The notes under the pieces were generated by a model that saw only the letters and a list, made by a program, of their open reading frames with translations, had not been told where the DNA came from and searched no databases. A stretch of 64,000 bases of DNA from Cercis canadensis (taxonomy: Eukaryota; Streptophyta; Magnoliopsida; Fabales; Fabaceae): the NCBI GenBank assembly GCA_003255065.1, contig QAOA01005530.1, positions 231,623 through 295,622 on the forward strand, written 5' to 3'. The first letter of the stretch is position 1. Each line of letters starts with the position of its first letter. Both the position numbers and the translations under genes were made by a program. This document shows positions 10,561-21,439 of this stretch, piece after piece.

Positions 10561-10847
10561 TGAAAAGCCAAAATGATATACATTCCAGAGATAGTTAGGT
10601 TGAGAACTATAAAACATGCACTTTTTAAGAGGCAACCTAGGTTTTCTTAATATTTATCTTAGTTTTAGTTTAGTTGTGTTAATTTTTTTTCCACACTTGT
10701 GTTTTAATTTCTATTTATTCTATGATTAAATTTGATGAATTTTTTGTTTTGCAATTTTTTTCAGGGCTTAAACAAATTTGGGGGAGCTAGTGTATCATAA
10801 TAGAAAAAAAAAGCTGAAATAAGAACCTAGGCAGATGAAAAGAAGTA
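10561..10847 (+). other. Post-pol region of pol C with polypurine-like tract
   Basis: This is AT-rich 3' untranslated sequence with AAATTTGGGGGAGCTA at 10774-10789, a polypurine-type tract. The expected LTR is not present after it; pararetrovirus-like sequence begins at 10848. Copy S3 has the same arrangement (38216-38487). Confidence 0.6.
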
Positions 10848-11289
10848 GTATATCTAACACAAGTCTACGAAGTTTCTTCATATGGTCAATTCATAAAAAC
10901 TATTAATCAAGAGATAGTAGTTCAATGTAAGAAAAAAGATAAAAAAGGATACTAACAAAAGAAAAAACAAATTAAGAAATATTTGTCATCAAATGAATTA
11001 AAATGATAGATTAATTTCTACTTCCTCAAAAGATAGAAAAAATGAATTCAGCAATATAATAAATCTAGAAAATATTATAATATAATCGAATCAAGCAAAA
11101 TTACAAAATAAAATTGCGAAAGATTTAAATTTTATAAGATATTATAGAGAATTTGTTTGTTATATGTGTAGTCAAATTTAAAATTGGAAGAGAAATTCTC
11201 CAAGGAATGAGAAGATAAATTCAATAAATACAAGTAAATAATTAAAAGAAGAATTAATCAAATTATTTGTAAATAATGTTACTATCACA
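10848..11289 (+). pseudogene. Endogenous pararetrovirus fragment, capsid/nucleocapsid-like region (copy S1)
   Basis: This matches 38488-38929 and, more distantly, the longer segment 39740-40649. In those, broken frames on the plus strand read like the C-terminal half of a plant pararetrovirus (Caulimoviridae) capsid region: a Lys/Arg-rich stretch followed by a zinc-knuckle-like Cys-x2-Cys ... Cys pattern. Here the frame is broken by many stops and small deletions. It is an old genomic relic with no coding capacity. The assignment rests on recognising the family pattern, not on a search. Confidence 0.5.
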
Positions 11290-11797
11290 TATGGGCACTA
11301 TAGAAATTGTTGATTATCTAGTGATAATGAAAGTGAAAATATTTTTTCTAGAGTTGTCAAGTTGCAGTCAGATTTTGTGGGCAGTGTCAAGCAACAAATT
11401 GAGACCAACAAATGTCAACTAACTAATCGAGATTCTAAATAATATAGAAGCTCTAACTTTCAAAGTATAGGTCATAGTAACTCTAATGTATTGGAGCAGG
11501 GTTGGCCATATTTGATGACTCTGGCTTTCTTCCATATGACCAATTTGTGCAACACCCTTTTTTAGGCAGCTTTAGAAGGCTACAAACTAGAATACTAAGC
11601 TTGGATCTGAAGTCATTGTTCAAAATGCATAAAACAATATGTAGATCCACCTTCTGTTCCTAGACTTGAATGCAGCTTCACATAAGTAGGCATTTGGTGT
11701 CATAGCAAAGCTTCTCAATAATGCAATTGGTGAGGCCCATAATAGCAAGGTGGCTACTTTTGTCTTTGTAGAAAAAATTTCAAATCCAAAGGATGGA
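11290..11797 (+). pseudogene. MORC-type GHKL ATPase fragment (copy S1)
   Basis: It starts with ATG at 11290 (MGTIEIVDLSSDNES), an acidic N-terminus, and runs to the GHKL ATPase N-box (AIAKLLNNAIGEAHN, about 11702-11745) and VATFVFVEKISNPKDG. That is the order seen in plant MORC/DMS11 ATPases, which act in chromatin compaction and transposon silencing. It breaks off at about 11797, before the DDGGG motif that copy 38930-39725 retains. Several frameshifts and stops are present. No intron-like interruption is visible, which would fit a processed copy. It directly follows the pararetrovirus fragment. Confidence 0.7.
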
Positions 11798-12344
11798 AGA
11801 CAACACTCTAAACCTTGTGGGAACAACCCCTCCAATCCTATATCACAAGGCTGTCACTTATGTTAAAATTGGGACCCAAATATTAACCTAGAATTCAGCC
11901 TATAAACCAAAAGTGACAAAGATTATATGAAAGCAACTATTTCTTTCTCTTGTTTTTATTTTCTAATCTCGTTCCTTTTTCTTTTAATGAAATCTAGCAA
12001 TCAAGAGAGTAGCAAGCATGTCATACCACAACAAGCCAAAACAATGCTAAAAGAGATTAAGTGAATTCAGTAGAAAACAAATAACATGAATAAACCTTAA
12101 ACATCACTAAGATGTGGTTACAGTAAGTAAGAAATTGGAGGGAAACATAGCAGGTCAATACATGAGCAGATTGACAACACTAGAATGTCACGTTAAAGAT
12201 TTAAGTTTTGAAATACATTTCATTGTGATCACAATTTTTCCTCAACTTATTTTATCATCAAAAATTTATTATGCAAATAACTTAAATATAAAAAACAAAA
12301 TAAGAATATGAAATGACAATGAAATAAAACATAGAAAGCGTTCC
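11798..12344. other. Unassigned AT-rich sequence
   Basis: I see no coding pattern, LTR end or tandem repeat here. Short ORFs on both strands are not conserved elsewhere in the window. Confidence 0.4.
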
Positions 12345-12445
12345 TAAATTGAATAAGTGGCCCAAATGCAACAAATAATAAAACATGCATAAATAGAGCC
12401 ACCAATTTAAACATGACAGAAAAATAATTTAGTCTCATTGGGTCA
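12345..12445 (+). repeat. Start of a repeat X copy, interrupted by the hAT element
   Basis: CTAAATTGAATAAGTGGCCC and the next 80 bp resemble the X start at 2172-2270 and 31835-31930, with scattered differences. X similarity does not clearly resume after the hAT insertion. Confidence 0.55.
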
Positions 12446-13684
12446 GTACACATTAGAGGTGTAAGCCAATCCGAGAAAACTGGCCAAACTAACCGAACCG
12501 AACCAAAGGTAAACCGAGAAAGCCGGTCCGATTTTCGGTTTGTTTTCCTACAAAACTGATGGGGTCAGTTTGGTTTTCTGTTTCAATGAAGAAAAATCGA
12601 TGATAAACCGAACCGAACCGAACATGTTAGAACTATGCCATTTTATTAGTTTTTTGAACTTCAAAACCCAATTCCTCATCTTCCCTCGGTCTTTGCCATG
12701 CTCCCTCTCTGAAATCCCTAGAAATCCCTAAGCCTCTCACTTTGTCAATCTCGCATCACTGGTCTCGGTGGCTATTGGCAGTGGCTCATCTTGCTAGTCT
12801 CCCTCTCGCTGGTCTCTCTTTGTTATTCACTCTCCCTCTCACATTTTCACTCTTCGCTACGCAGAGGCATTGCCCTTCTTGCAACGCAAATCTTAGCTGT
12901 CAAAGCCTCATCGGTTTACCTCAAAGGACTTTTGGGTTGAAAGCTGAATTGGATTTTGGGCTGCCATGTGTTTCGTGGAGGAAAAAAAGATTTATTTTTG
13001 TAAGAGAGGGAACCGCCGTGGCTGGGAATGGAAATCTAAATATGGGGTCTCCTCCTTTTGGTAGTATTCCCCAGAATTTACAACAAAGGAGGTGCTACCA
13101 AGTCTGGAGGGGAAATAATGTGAGTTCTTCTCTGCCTTTTGTTTGGTTCTCATAGTTGGGTTTTGCTTATAATGCAGAAAAGACGTTTGATCACAATTTA
13201 ATGATTTTTCCAGAAGTTTTTCATTATTGTAATTGGGATGGTTATGTGTTTTGATTTCAAGTATTTCTGGTACAAAATTATGAAAGTGTAATTTATTATG
13301 CTTTACTCCAAATGTTAGTGGATTGAATAAATTAGTTGGTTTTGCTATTGATTACAAGGTGATGTGCTATATGGGACATCTTCAAGTGGAAATCATCATT
13401 CTGGTGTTTTGGAAGGATGGTTTGGTGAACAGTGGTGGACAAGGTGTATTTTTGTTCTTTTCTTGACAACTCTTCCTGTATTTGCTGCATTGGGATTCTT
13501 TAAGCGGATAGGTCAGTAGGCAAACCGGAAAAACTGACTAAACCGGTCGAACCGAACCCATTCGGTTTGACTCAGTTTCACTCAAAAAATTCTAAAAAAT
13601 GTAACCAAATTTGTTTGACTCGATTTTAGCCGGTTTGGGGTGTAAATCGGACCAAACCGAACCGATTACACCCCTAGTACCATG
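12446..13684. mobile_element. Non-autonomous hAT-like transposon carrying gene exons (12454-13676)
   Basis: The termini are TAGAGGTGTAAGCC at 12454 and, inverted, TAGGGGTGTAATCG at 13676. Subterminal regions are rich in CCGAACCGAACC/GGTTCGGTT motifs, typical of plant hAT elements. The flanks GTACACAT (12446-12453) and GTACCATG (13677-13684) fit a decayed 8-bp target duplication with a one-base indel. The 1.22 kb interior has no transposase but holds at least two exon-like segments, which makes it a Pack-type element. Confidence 0.7.
12742..13441 (+). pseudogene. Captured host gene fragment, two exons (unidentified gene)
   Basis: An open frame of 137 codons (12742-13155) contains a non-repetitive stretch from about FGLKAELDFGLPCVSWRKKR to RCYQVWRGN. 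At 13119 it meets a consensus-like donor (AAT|GTGAGTTC). About 240 bp later the acceptor-like TTGATTACAAG is followed by a second coding stretch, VLYGTSSSGNHHSGVLEGWFGEQWWT (13361-13441), in turn followed by GTGTAT. The first residues are Leu/Ser-rich and could be a transit-peptide-like leader. I do not recognise the gene. The exons lie wholly inside the hAT ends. Confidence 0.5.
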
Positions 13685-13994
13685 ATCAACCTTGTTACCA
13701 TTATGGGCATTACTGAGTACAAGTTAGTAAATGGCAAGTGGCCCAAATTCACAAGCAAAAAAATATAGCAAATAGAAAAAGAACAACCCAATCATAACGA
13801 AGGGGCTTCCCTTAATCAGTCCAATAAACAAAAAAGACATAAGGGATGAGGGATGAAGGCAGAGGAAATAGAAGGCAAAATGCAAGACCCCAAGTCAAAT
13901 TGATGGTATGAAGGTAAATTCCCTCTCTATATCTCTTTATTTTCTTGAAAATTTCTGAGTTTCTATTTTTCTTCTCTCTAAACTCTTATTTTAT
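13685..13994. other. Unassigned sequence between the hAT element and LTR E
   Basis: AT-rich, with no coding or repeat pattern that recurs in the window. It includes a short AAGTGGCCCAAATTC echo of X. Confidence 0.35.
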
Positions 13995-14740
13995 ACAAAA
14001 TATCTAAGAGAAAACTTAGAGATTAAGGAAAGAGGAAAAACTGTCTAAAAATATCTAATGACTTGATTCTGAATTTCGGCTGCCCCCTCTTGCTGATATA
14101 GACCTCCAAATTTACATGCACACCCAAATTGCCCTTAGGGCACACTTGTTCCCATGGGCCTTAGCTTCAATTGGGCTTTGGTTTGGGCCCATTTGGACTT
14201 GTCATGAGGAAGTTAGGCCCATTTAAGTGGCAAAAGGTGTATGGAACCGTCAGCTATCTTGCACAGTAAATAAGACCATCTTCAACATAAAATATGGTGA
14301 ACCAGTCTTCATAGCAATTGAAACTCTGTCTGTTAGCTTTCCAAAGGTACCAGTTTCAGGTCCATATGACATACACAACTCAAGTTATGACCCAAATACT
14401 GCATGTAGGTCAGGATCCTGCGATAGCATGTCTTCTCTGGTTTCCAGGCTGCATATGATCTTCTGAACGTCCGAATTAGCTTTGGAGCCCTGAAAGAAAG
14501 TTGTAGACAATTCTCTCAGCTTTCCTACAATGTATGACTCGGAATTTTTAGACATCCAGAACTCAACATTTGCACGAAACACAGAGATAGCATATAATGC
14601 TCAGTATTGCTGGAAATTGCAATTAAGCACAAATAGATCCAAAGTCATGAAATGAGGTCTAAGTCTATGCAATTAAGCCCAAAAGAGGTTTAAAAGACTA
14701 AGTATGAGGGATAACTATTATATAAAAAGTGTGTTCATCA
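13995..14740 (-). mobile_element. Truncated E-family LTR, U3 end (minus strand)
   Basis: The reverse complement matches 58688-59430 of the complete LTR E. Its terminus, read on plus as GTGTGTTCATCA, lies exactly at 14740. The other half of the LTR is missing beyond 13995. The next base on the right begins LTR C sequence, so the LTR end marks a junction. Confidence 0.85.
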
Positions 14741-15132
14741 GGAAGCAAGAGCAAAACGAGGATTTGAGAGGTGCAACTTGGACAGCAAATCGGTAGCTTC
14801 TCTACTGAGTTTTATTCTTCTTCCCTTTGAATTATGTCTAGATTTTACCCTACCATGTTCTTATCTTTTGCTGTGAGCTAATATCTTATTTAGGGCTATG
14901 ATGTAGCCTAATTATAAACGGTTGTAGTTTCTTGTGAAATTAATTTGAGGTTTATATTTTTTATTTGAGTGTTTATCCCTATTCTTAATGCTTCTAATTA
15001 ACTGGCCATTAATTAGTTGATTAGTTAATCACTTAGAGACTGAAAGGAGATTTGTGTGTCTAGTTCATTGAGATAAATATCACAGGTTGCATGTAGGATA
15101 GGAATATACTTCCATGACTTGTGTAGTCAATT
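14741..15132 (+). mobile_element. Partial LTR C (R/U5 part), left end of copy S2
   Basis: Matches 20623-21010 of the complete LTR C in S2, starting at GGAAGCAAGAGCAAAACGAGG. It stops at GTAGTCAATT, where it joins a 134-bp fragment of another repeat. The identical join occurs inverted at 54260/54261. Confidence 0.85.
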
Positions 15133-15266
15133 TTGTATCTGATAGCCAATATTTGTATCGACACCATAGCAACTTTACCTGCTCGTGCATTGCACAGGCA
15201 TGACACTAGATTAAAGTAAACTAGAAAAAGTAAAACTTATAAAAATCACGAAAAAGTAAAAAGTAA
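15133..15266 (+). repeat. Short filler fragment also found at 44787-44910
   Basis: TTGTATCTGATAGCCAATAT and the following 115 bp match 44787-44910 closely, and the inverse strand at 54124-54260. It bridges LTR C and B integrase in both S2 and S4. Confidence 0.8.
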
Positions 15267-15603
15267 ACTTGGCAGCAGTAGGTGAGAAAATGATGCTTCA
15301 GCTTCATGAATTGGATGAGTTTTTGCATCAAGCTTATGAGAGTTCAAAGCTCTACAAAGAAAAAATGAAGCGATGACATGACAAGAGGATTATCCCAAGG
15401 AATTTTGAATCGGGACAACAAGTGTTATTATACAACTCAAGGTTGAAACTCTTTCCTAGGAAGTTGAAATCGAGGTGGTCAGCTCCCTTTTTTATCAAAA
15501 AAGTCTTCCCCTATGAAGCTATTGAAGTAGCTAGCATTCATTTAGGAATAAGCTTCAAGGTTAATGAAAAAAAGCTTAAGCGTTATTGGGGAGATGGGGT
15601 TTA
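15267..15603 (+). pseudogene. Athila-like integrase C-terminus (family B, copy S2)
   Basis: It begins within the C-terminal region ([19 protein letters not shown]), has the in-frame TGA at 15374 shared with S1, and carries [18 protein letters not shown] at 15425-15478. It ends at a TAG (15602-15604), where S1 and S3 read on a few codons further. Catalytic core absent. Confidence 0.85.
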
Positions 15604-16490
15604 GCACCAAATCTCTCCAATGGTCCTTTCTGCACTAACATAACACCAGAGAGAGTTCAGCTTAGGACTATTAATTAAGTGCTTGTTGGAACGCAACCCA
15701 ATATCTAGTGTTTTATTGTTTTCTTAAGTTTATTTATGATTTATCTTGAATTGGTTTCTCAAAGTGTCTTAGTTAGTTTTTAGCTAAAAGAGGAGATTTA
15801 TTTCCTATTGTTTCTGGTGTAGGTTTTGCTTGAGACACTTATGCAGATTCAAGTTCAGTATTCAAGCTTAGAATGAAGAACATGGATTGAAACACAGTCG
15901 TGCCGTACCCCATGTGCATTAGGCAAAGATCCCAAGAGAAGAACATGGCTAGTGACATGGTCGTCTCAATACTAGAGGAAGAACACGGCCAATGACATGG
16001 TCGTGTCTATACCTATGTGAACCATCCAGAAAGTCAAGGAGGAAAACATGAGCACACACGACCGTGGTAGCAAGCGTGTGGATGACACAAAGAGTCCAGA
16101 AAGAACACGGCAAGTGACATGGCCGTGTCTATTCCCGTGTCGATTGACCAAAAGTGACCCACCTGAAGACACGGCCATGTTAATACCTAGGTAAGTATCC
16201 ATGCATGTCATGTCACTAACACGGTCGCACACACGTCCGTGTCTTGCTCGTGTCACTTAAAAGGATTTTCTACACTCTACACACAGCCCAATACACAGGC
16301 ATGTCACCCCCGTGTCACACCAACACCCCCACTGCCATGCACGTGTCAACTTCCCGTGTTTCTTACCCAAGCCCAACACGCCCACAATATACGGCTGTGT
16401 CACTTAAAACCCTTTAAAATTCTGGTTCACGGGTCATCATTTCACTTAAAAAAATAACCCAATTTCTCTCATTCTCCTATAAATCCCTAA
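15604..16490 (+). repeat. B element 3' region with ACACGGCCGTGT motifs (copy S2)
   Basis: Same as 1231-2095 but lacking about 45 bp near 15970 and 13 bp near 16397. Motif copies lie between 15885 and 16400. Confidence 0.7.
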
Positions 16491-16524
16491 CCATTCCGGT
16501 ACTCCCATACCTATTTCCGGCCAA

Positions 16525-17263
16525 ACTCCTCTAAATTGAATAAGTGGCCCAAATGAAACAAAATAATAAAACAGATGCCTAAAATGGGGTCACCAATTTA
16601 AAAAGAAAAAAGAAAAACAATTTACTCATACTAGGTTAGCACCCATAATCAGCCTGGCTACAAGTACATGATAAATATTTAAAAAAAAAAAAAAAGAAAA
16701 ACAATTTACTCACACTAGGTTAGCACCCATAATCAGCCTGGCTACAAGTACATGATAAATGAAAATTTCAATATTGAAAAATTAGTTGAAGACTTAGATC
16801 TGAAAATATGGTTTCTACAGTTTGTATTTCTTTACATGTTTACCATTTGAGGAATGTGAGAAACAAATATTTTCATGTCATCATGTAGGAAACATGTAAA
16901 GAAAGTAAATAAGTATTTTGCCTGTGTTAAAGGAAAAGACAATTGTCATTATTAAAGATGACTCATGATGCGAAAGATATACTAGATCCAAGAAGACCAA
17001 AATTCGAGCCTGGGAATTAGCAAGAAATTTAAAATCAAGATTTGAGCTTGGGAATTGGCAAGAAATATAAAATCATTATTTGACCCTGAGAATTAGCAAG
17101 AAATTTAAAACCAATGTTTGATCCTGGGAATTGGCAAAAAATTTAAAAACCAAGATTTAAGCAAACACAGAAGCACAAGAATAAAACCGATAAACAACTA
17201 AAGAACTAACTAAATACCAAGTGAATGAAATCTAATTCATTTATATAAAATTCACTCATTATT

Positions 17264-17311
<48 letters not shown>

Positions 17312-17725
17312 CTGTGTGTGTGTGTGTCTGTATTTGTGTAAAATAACTTATTTGTTTCATTGGAATGATTATTTATTCCATATTAATTCGTAATTGAATA
17401 TTTTTATGATATCTTTTCTTTGAACTTGTGTTTTCATTGTCATAATAATTTATTTATTTTTGTGTCCTTATGTTTATGTTTATGTTTATGTTTCTGTTTA
17501 TGTTTATGATTATGTTTATTAAAAAATTAGCCAATTTATTTGGTTTATATAAGGTGTTGAATAATTTGTAAAACAAGTTCAAAATTTGACAAACTTAAGG
17601 AATTTTGATTGCTTATAATTCCAACCAAGAGCCTATCTGTAACTTTAAGATAATGCGCTGCATATGCCCATGTTTCAAGCCCAATATACTAGCAAGTTAA
17701 ATATTTAAATGTGTTCATTAATTTG
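16525..17725 (+). repeat. Repeat X, copy S2
   Basis: As at 2160-3205, with an extra 84-bp tandem duplication (ACAATTTACTCA at 16617 and 16701) and a poly-A run between its units. It has a (CA)n(TA)n(TG)n compound tract at 17266-17330 and about seven TTTATG-type hexamers at 17465-17515. Confidence 0.75.
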
Positions 17726-17737
17726 TAGTGTGATAGT

Positions 17738-18350
17738 AGATGGGGGAAGTTGTGCTAATGTAGCTTGCCTATACATAAATACTTCAAACCCTACATTCTC
17801 CAATCGCTTAACAATAATAGGGAGGTAACAGTGAGCAAAAAAGTCCTAATCTTTTTCTCCATTGGCAAGTATGAAGATGAGGTGCTTTGTGATATTATTC
17901 CCATGCAGGCTAGCCACATACTCCTTGGTAGGACTTGACCATTTAACTACAAAGTCAATCACAGTGGGTACATAAAATTATACTCATTTGTTTTCAACAA
18001 GAGGCAAATTACCTTGATTCTTATGTCTCTCCAAAGCAAATTTTAGAAGATCAAATACGAATAAAAAAGATTGTGAGCTTGAGAGAGAGCAAAAGAGAAT
18101 GGAGGCCAAGACCTTCAAGAGGCAAGAAAAAGAGAGAGAAACCGAGAACAGATTGAGTAGAAAGAAGAGATGAAAAATGAAAGATTATGAGCTTGGGAAA
18201 AGAGAGTCCAAGAAAGTTTTGCTTTCTCATAAGCCTACTCTAACATCCTTGTGCAAAAAGACTTATGTTGAGACTAATCCCTTCAATCTTTCATGTTCTA
18301 GTGTGTGTTTGTCCCATGTGTAGAATCTTGAAGAAGTCTCTCAAAAAACA
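17738..18350 (+). pseudogene. Chromovirus protease remnant and linker (copy S2)
   Basis: Same as 3227-3840, with the start better preserved as VDGGSCANVAC. It keeps YEDEVLCDIIPMQASHILLG and the Lys/Glu-rich linker. The shared stop after CLSHV is at about 18319. Confidence 0.75.
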
Positions 18351-18364
18351 ACACAAGATGGAAT

Positions 18365-19171
18365 GTGGTTAACTTTACACATTTTCCTACTTTGACATCA
18401 ACTTATGTTGATTGTGCACTTACTGAAAAATTGTTTAATCGTGATCCTACTCTTGTTGTAATGGTGTATGCATGTGGAGATTTAGGAAATAATGTTGATG
18501 GATTAGGAGATTTCATGCTTCTTACTTATTTACATGCTAGGGCACTAGGTCTCGATCATGTTAGAACCTTGTGTGCTAGTGACTTTTATGATATCGGTAG
18601 GAAGAGTATGAGTGTTACATGGGCTGCACAACCCCACCATATGCCAAATTACTCTTTGTTTAGAAAGCACGATGACCAGTTATTCCATAACTCCATGTAT
18701 AGATCTCACATTTCTCTTAATTCTTGCATAAATAACACTTTTTATGATACCAATGTATTTTGTAAGGATGAACTTGCGCATGATTGTTATAGGCTTAGAT
18801 TTGTTGGACATAATTATTTGCTTTCTTTTAGATTTATATATGGAACCTATGGTTGGTTGTCCATACCTTGTAAGGTTTGTCATATCTCTCATACCCTATC
18901 TAAAATGGTGAATCTTTTGTTGCATATTTCCATTGGATAGTTTTTGAAGGCCTACTTCTTGGTATTTTTAAATCAAGAGTTGAGTTTAGTTTATTCTAGT
19001 CCTACAGTGCTTGCTTCACTATTTCTTTTATGCCTTTATGCATTTTTATGCTTTTGTGTTCCTCACAAAAATTTCAGCTTTGTGGTTTCTTGTAAGGAAT
19101 TTGAGAGGGTGGTCTTTGACCTGGGTATCTCCTTTTACTTTGTTGTTACAAATAAGGGAGAAGGAACTTGA
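18365..19171 (+). pseudogene. Unidentified ORF in place of chromovirus RT-integrase (copy S2)
   Basis: Second copy of the 281-residue ORF. The first 18 bases or so are deleted, and TAG at 18938-18940 splits it into 191 and 75 codons. The C-terminal hydrophobic segment and the VVFDLGISF ending (Pro changed to Leu) are present. The product is unknown; see 55829-56674. Confidence 0.5.
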
Positions 19172-19354
19172 ATGTTCAAGATGAAGCTGGTCAATGTAAC
19201 ACAAGTTTTAGTGGTTGCACTAAGCATATCTTCCTTCCTCTACAATCTTAAACCTTGTTGTGGCTTGATATTAATTGGGTTTTACACTCATTACCCTTTT
19301 CTTGTTGATGTAGGTTAAAGATTTGAGGGCAAGTCTTTTTGAATAGGGAGGGGA

Positions 19355-20028
19355 TGATGCGATCCAAGGTAGCAACACCAAGGAGGCCGAGGCTAGGGTT
19401 TAGCTCATAGTTATTTGGTCAATAGTTTTTGTATTTTGATATCATTGTTGGGCCGAATAGCTATTTAGGGTCTTTATTTTCTGATTTATTTCTTGAGACT
19501 TTGTTTTGGGTTAAGTTTGTAGTAATGGCCCATTTTGAACTTCTATTAGGGCTGGTCATTACTTAAGCCACTTAGGGCTTGCTTAGTTGGGTTTTAGGAT
19601 CTTTGGGTCAGTTTGGGTTCGGTTACCCACTCAGCTCCTAAAATTGCCCCACAAACACTTTAAGGAGATGATTGCCTTTGTTATCAACATTATTCAAAAA
19701 TTAATCAAAGAACTTGTTGAGAGGTTTCTTCTCTTTTCTCTCTTTTGAGAGCTATGGACCAGCAAGGGTACAACTTGCTTGGTGCTAGAATCTTATCACT
19801 CCCAATCTCTTTTTTCCCTGAAGTTTGGCGATTCAATCAATGCTTCGTCCTTTCCACGTTGGTTCTTGATTCTTTGTGCTTGAGAGGTTTGGCTGCATTG
19901 TTGAGTTGCTCATTCTAAGTTTAAGGGTCTTCACTTCATTTACATTCATCTTGTTTTGTTGAATTCACTGGCCAATTTCTTGTGATCCTTGGATTCGTGG
20001 TGTTATGCTGAGTAGACCAATCACATCA
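19355..20028 (+). mobile_element. Chromovirus 3' LTR (674 bp), copy S2
   Basis: TGATGCGATCCAAGG to CAATCACATCA, preceded by AATAGGGAGGGGA as polypurine tract and followed by ACAAG. About 20 bp shorter than S1; the region before the 3' end is rearranged. Confidence 0.85.
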
Positions 20029-20057
20029 ACAAGCCAAATGTTAAGTTTTTGGGTATT

Positions 20058-21439
20058 TGTTAAGTGGATTTTACACCCACTTTATAAATGCTTTTAGCTT
20101 AACTTTTTGTTTGTGTCTTGAGATTTGTAGCCTTAACCTTGTTCATTTTGTCTATTTTGTAGGTTTGAATGGAAAAAGTGAAAATTATTGCTTAAAGAGG
20201 CATTGAAGACAAGATATGACAAACTTTTGGTTTGTTGGGTGTTGCTATGCTACTCCCTGGCGTCGCTATGCTCCAAGTCCACCAGCTGCAGAGGTGAGCA
20301 AGGTGCTGGGCATCCTTATGCTACTTCCTAGCGTCGCTACGCCCTCTCTTAACCAAAAGCCACATTGAAGCATCCTTTGGGCGTCGCTACGCCCTTGACC
20401 AATGTCGCTATGCCCATGACCTAGAGTCGCTTTGCCAGGCCATCCACCAAAGCACTCCCTGGGCGTCCTAGCGCTCGTGATCCAGCGTCCCAACGCCTAA
20501 AGTGCATTCTTCCGCGCACGTGCTTTGTTTTTCCTATTAGAATTAGGAGTAATAGGTTTTAGTATTTAAGCAACTTTTAGGTTTGAGTTTAGGGATCTTT
20601 TCTTGACTTTTTAGAAGTAAGGAAGCAAGAGCAAAACGAGGATTTGAGAGGTGCAACTTGGACAGCAAATCGGTAGCTTTTCTACTGAGGTTTATTCTTC
20701 TTCCCTTTGAATTATGTCTAGATTTTACCCTACCATGTTCTTATCTTTTGCTGTGAGCTAATCTCTTATTTAGGGCTATGATGTAGCCTAATTATAAACG
20801 GTTGTAGTTTCTTGTAAAATTAATTTGAGGTTTATATTTTTTATTTGAGTGTTTATCCCTATTCTTAATGCTTCTAATTAACTGGCCATTAATTAGTTGA
20901 TTAGTTAATCACTTAGAGATTGAAAGGAGATTTGTGTGTCTAGTTCATTGAGATAAATACCATAGGTTGCATGTAGGATAGGAATATACCTCCATGACTT
21001 CTGTAGTCAATTAAGAGATTCATAGAACCTAATGAATTCGTAATTATTATAACTCGTATAGTAATATACAGGGTTAGTAATTGGGGATATTTTCACCAGA
21101 CCTTGGGAGAGGCTAGTGAATGAATTAGGGAATCTTGACTAGCAATTAGGAAGATAAATTGATATTAATGACATGAGGAATGAAAACCGGGATTATTTTT
21201 GGTGAAATCGGAACCATAGGCTTTTCTCTCTTGATTAATTAGTCGTTTTCTCTGTCTTAGCTTATTTTCAGTTTACTTAAAGTTCTATCTTGAAAATCTC
21301 CATACTCGTTGATTAGATAAAATTGAGATTAACCCAATTTCGATAATTGATAACATTAGTCCTCATGGGAATGATAATTAACTCACATCTTATTACTTGG
21401 AAACGATAATGTGCACTTGCGTTAGAATTTTACACAACA
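20058..21439 (+). mobile_element. LTR C (1382 bp), copy S2
   Basis: Same ends as 5592-7148, but with one instead of two 187-bp U3 units, which accounts for most of the length difference. The GGCGTCGCTACGCC motifs lie at 20240-20520. At 21439 it is joined to RT coding sequence exactly as in S1. Confidence 0.87.
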
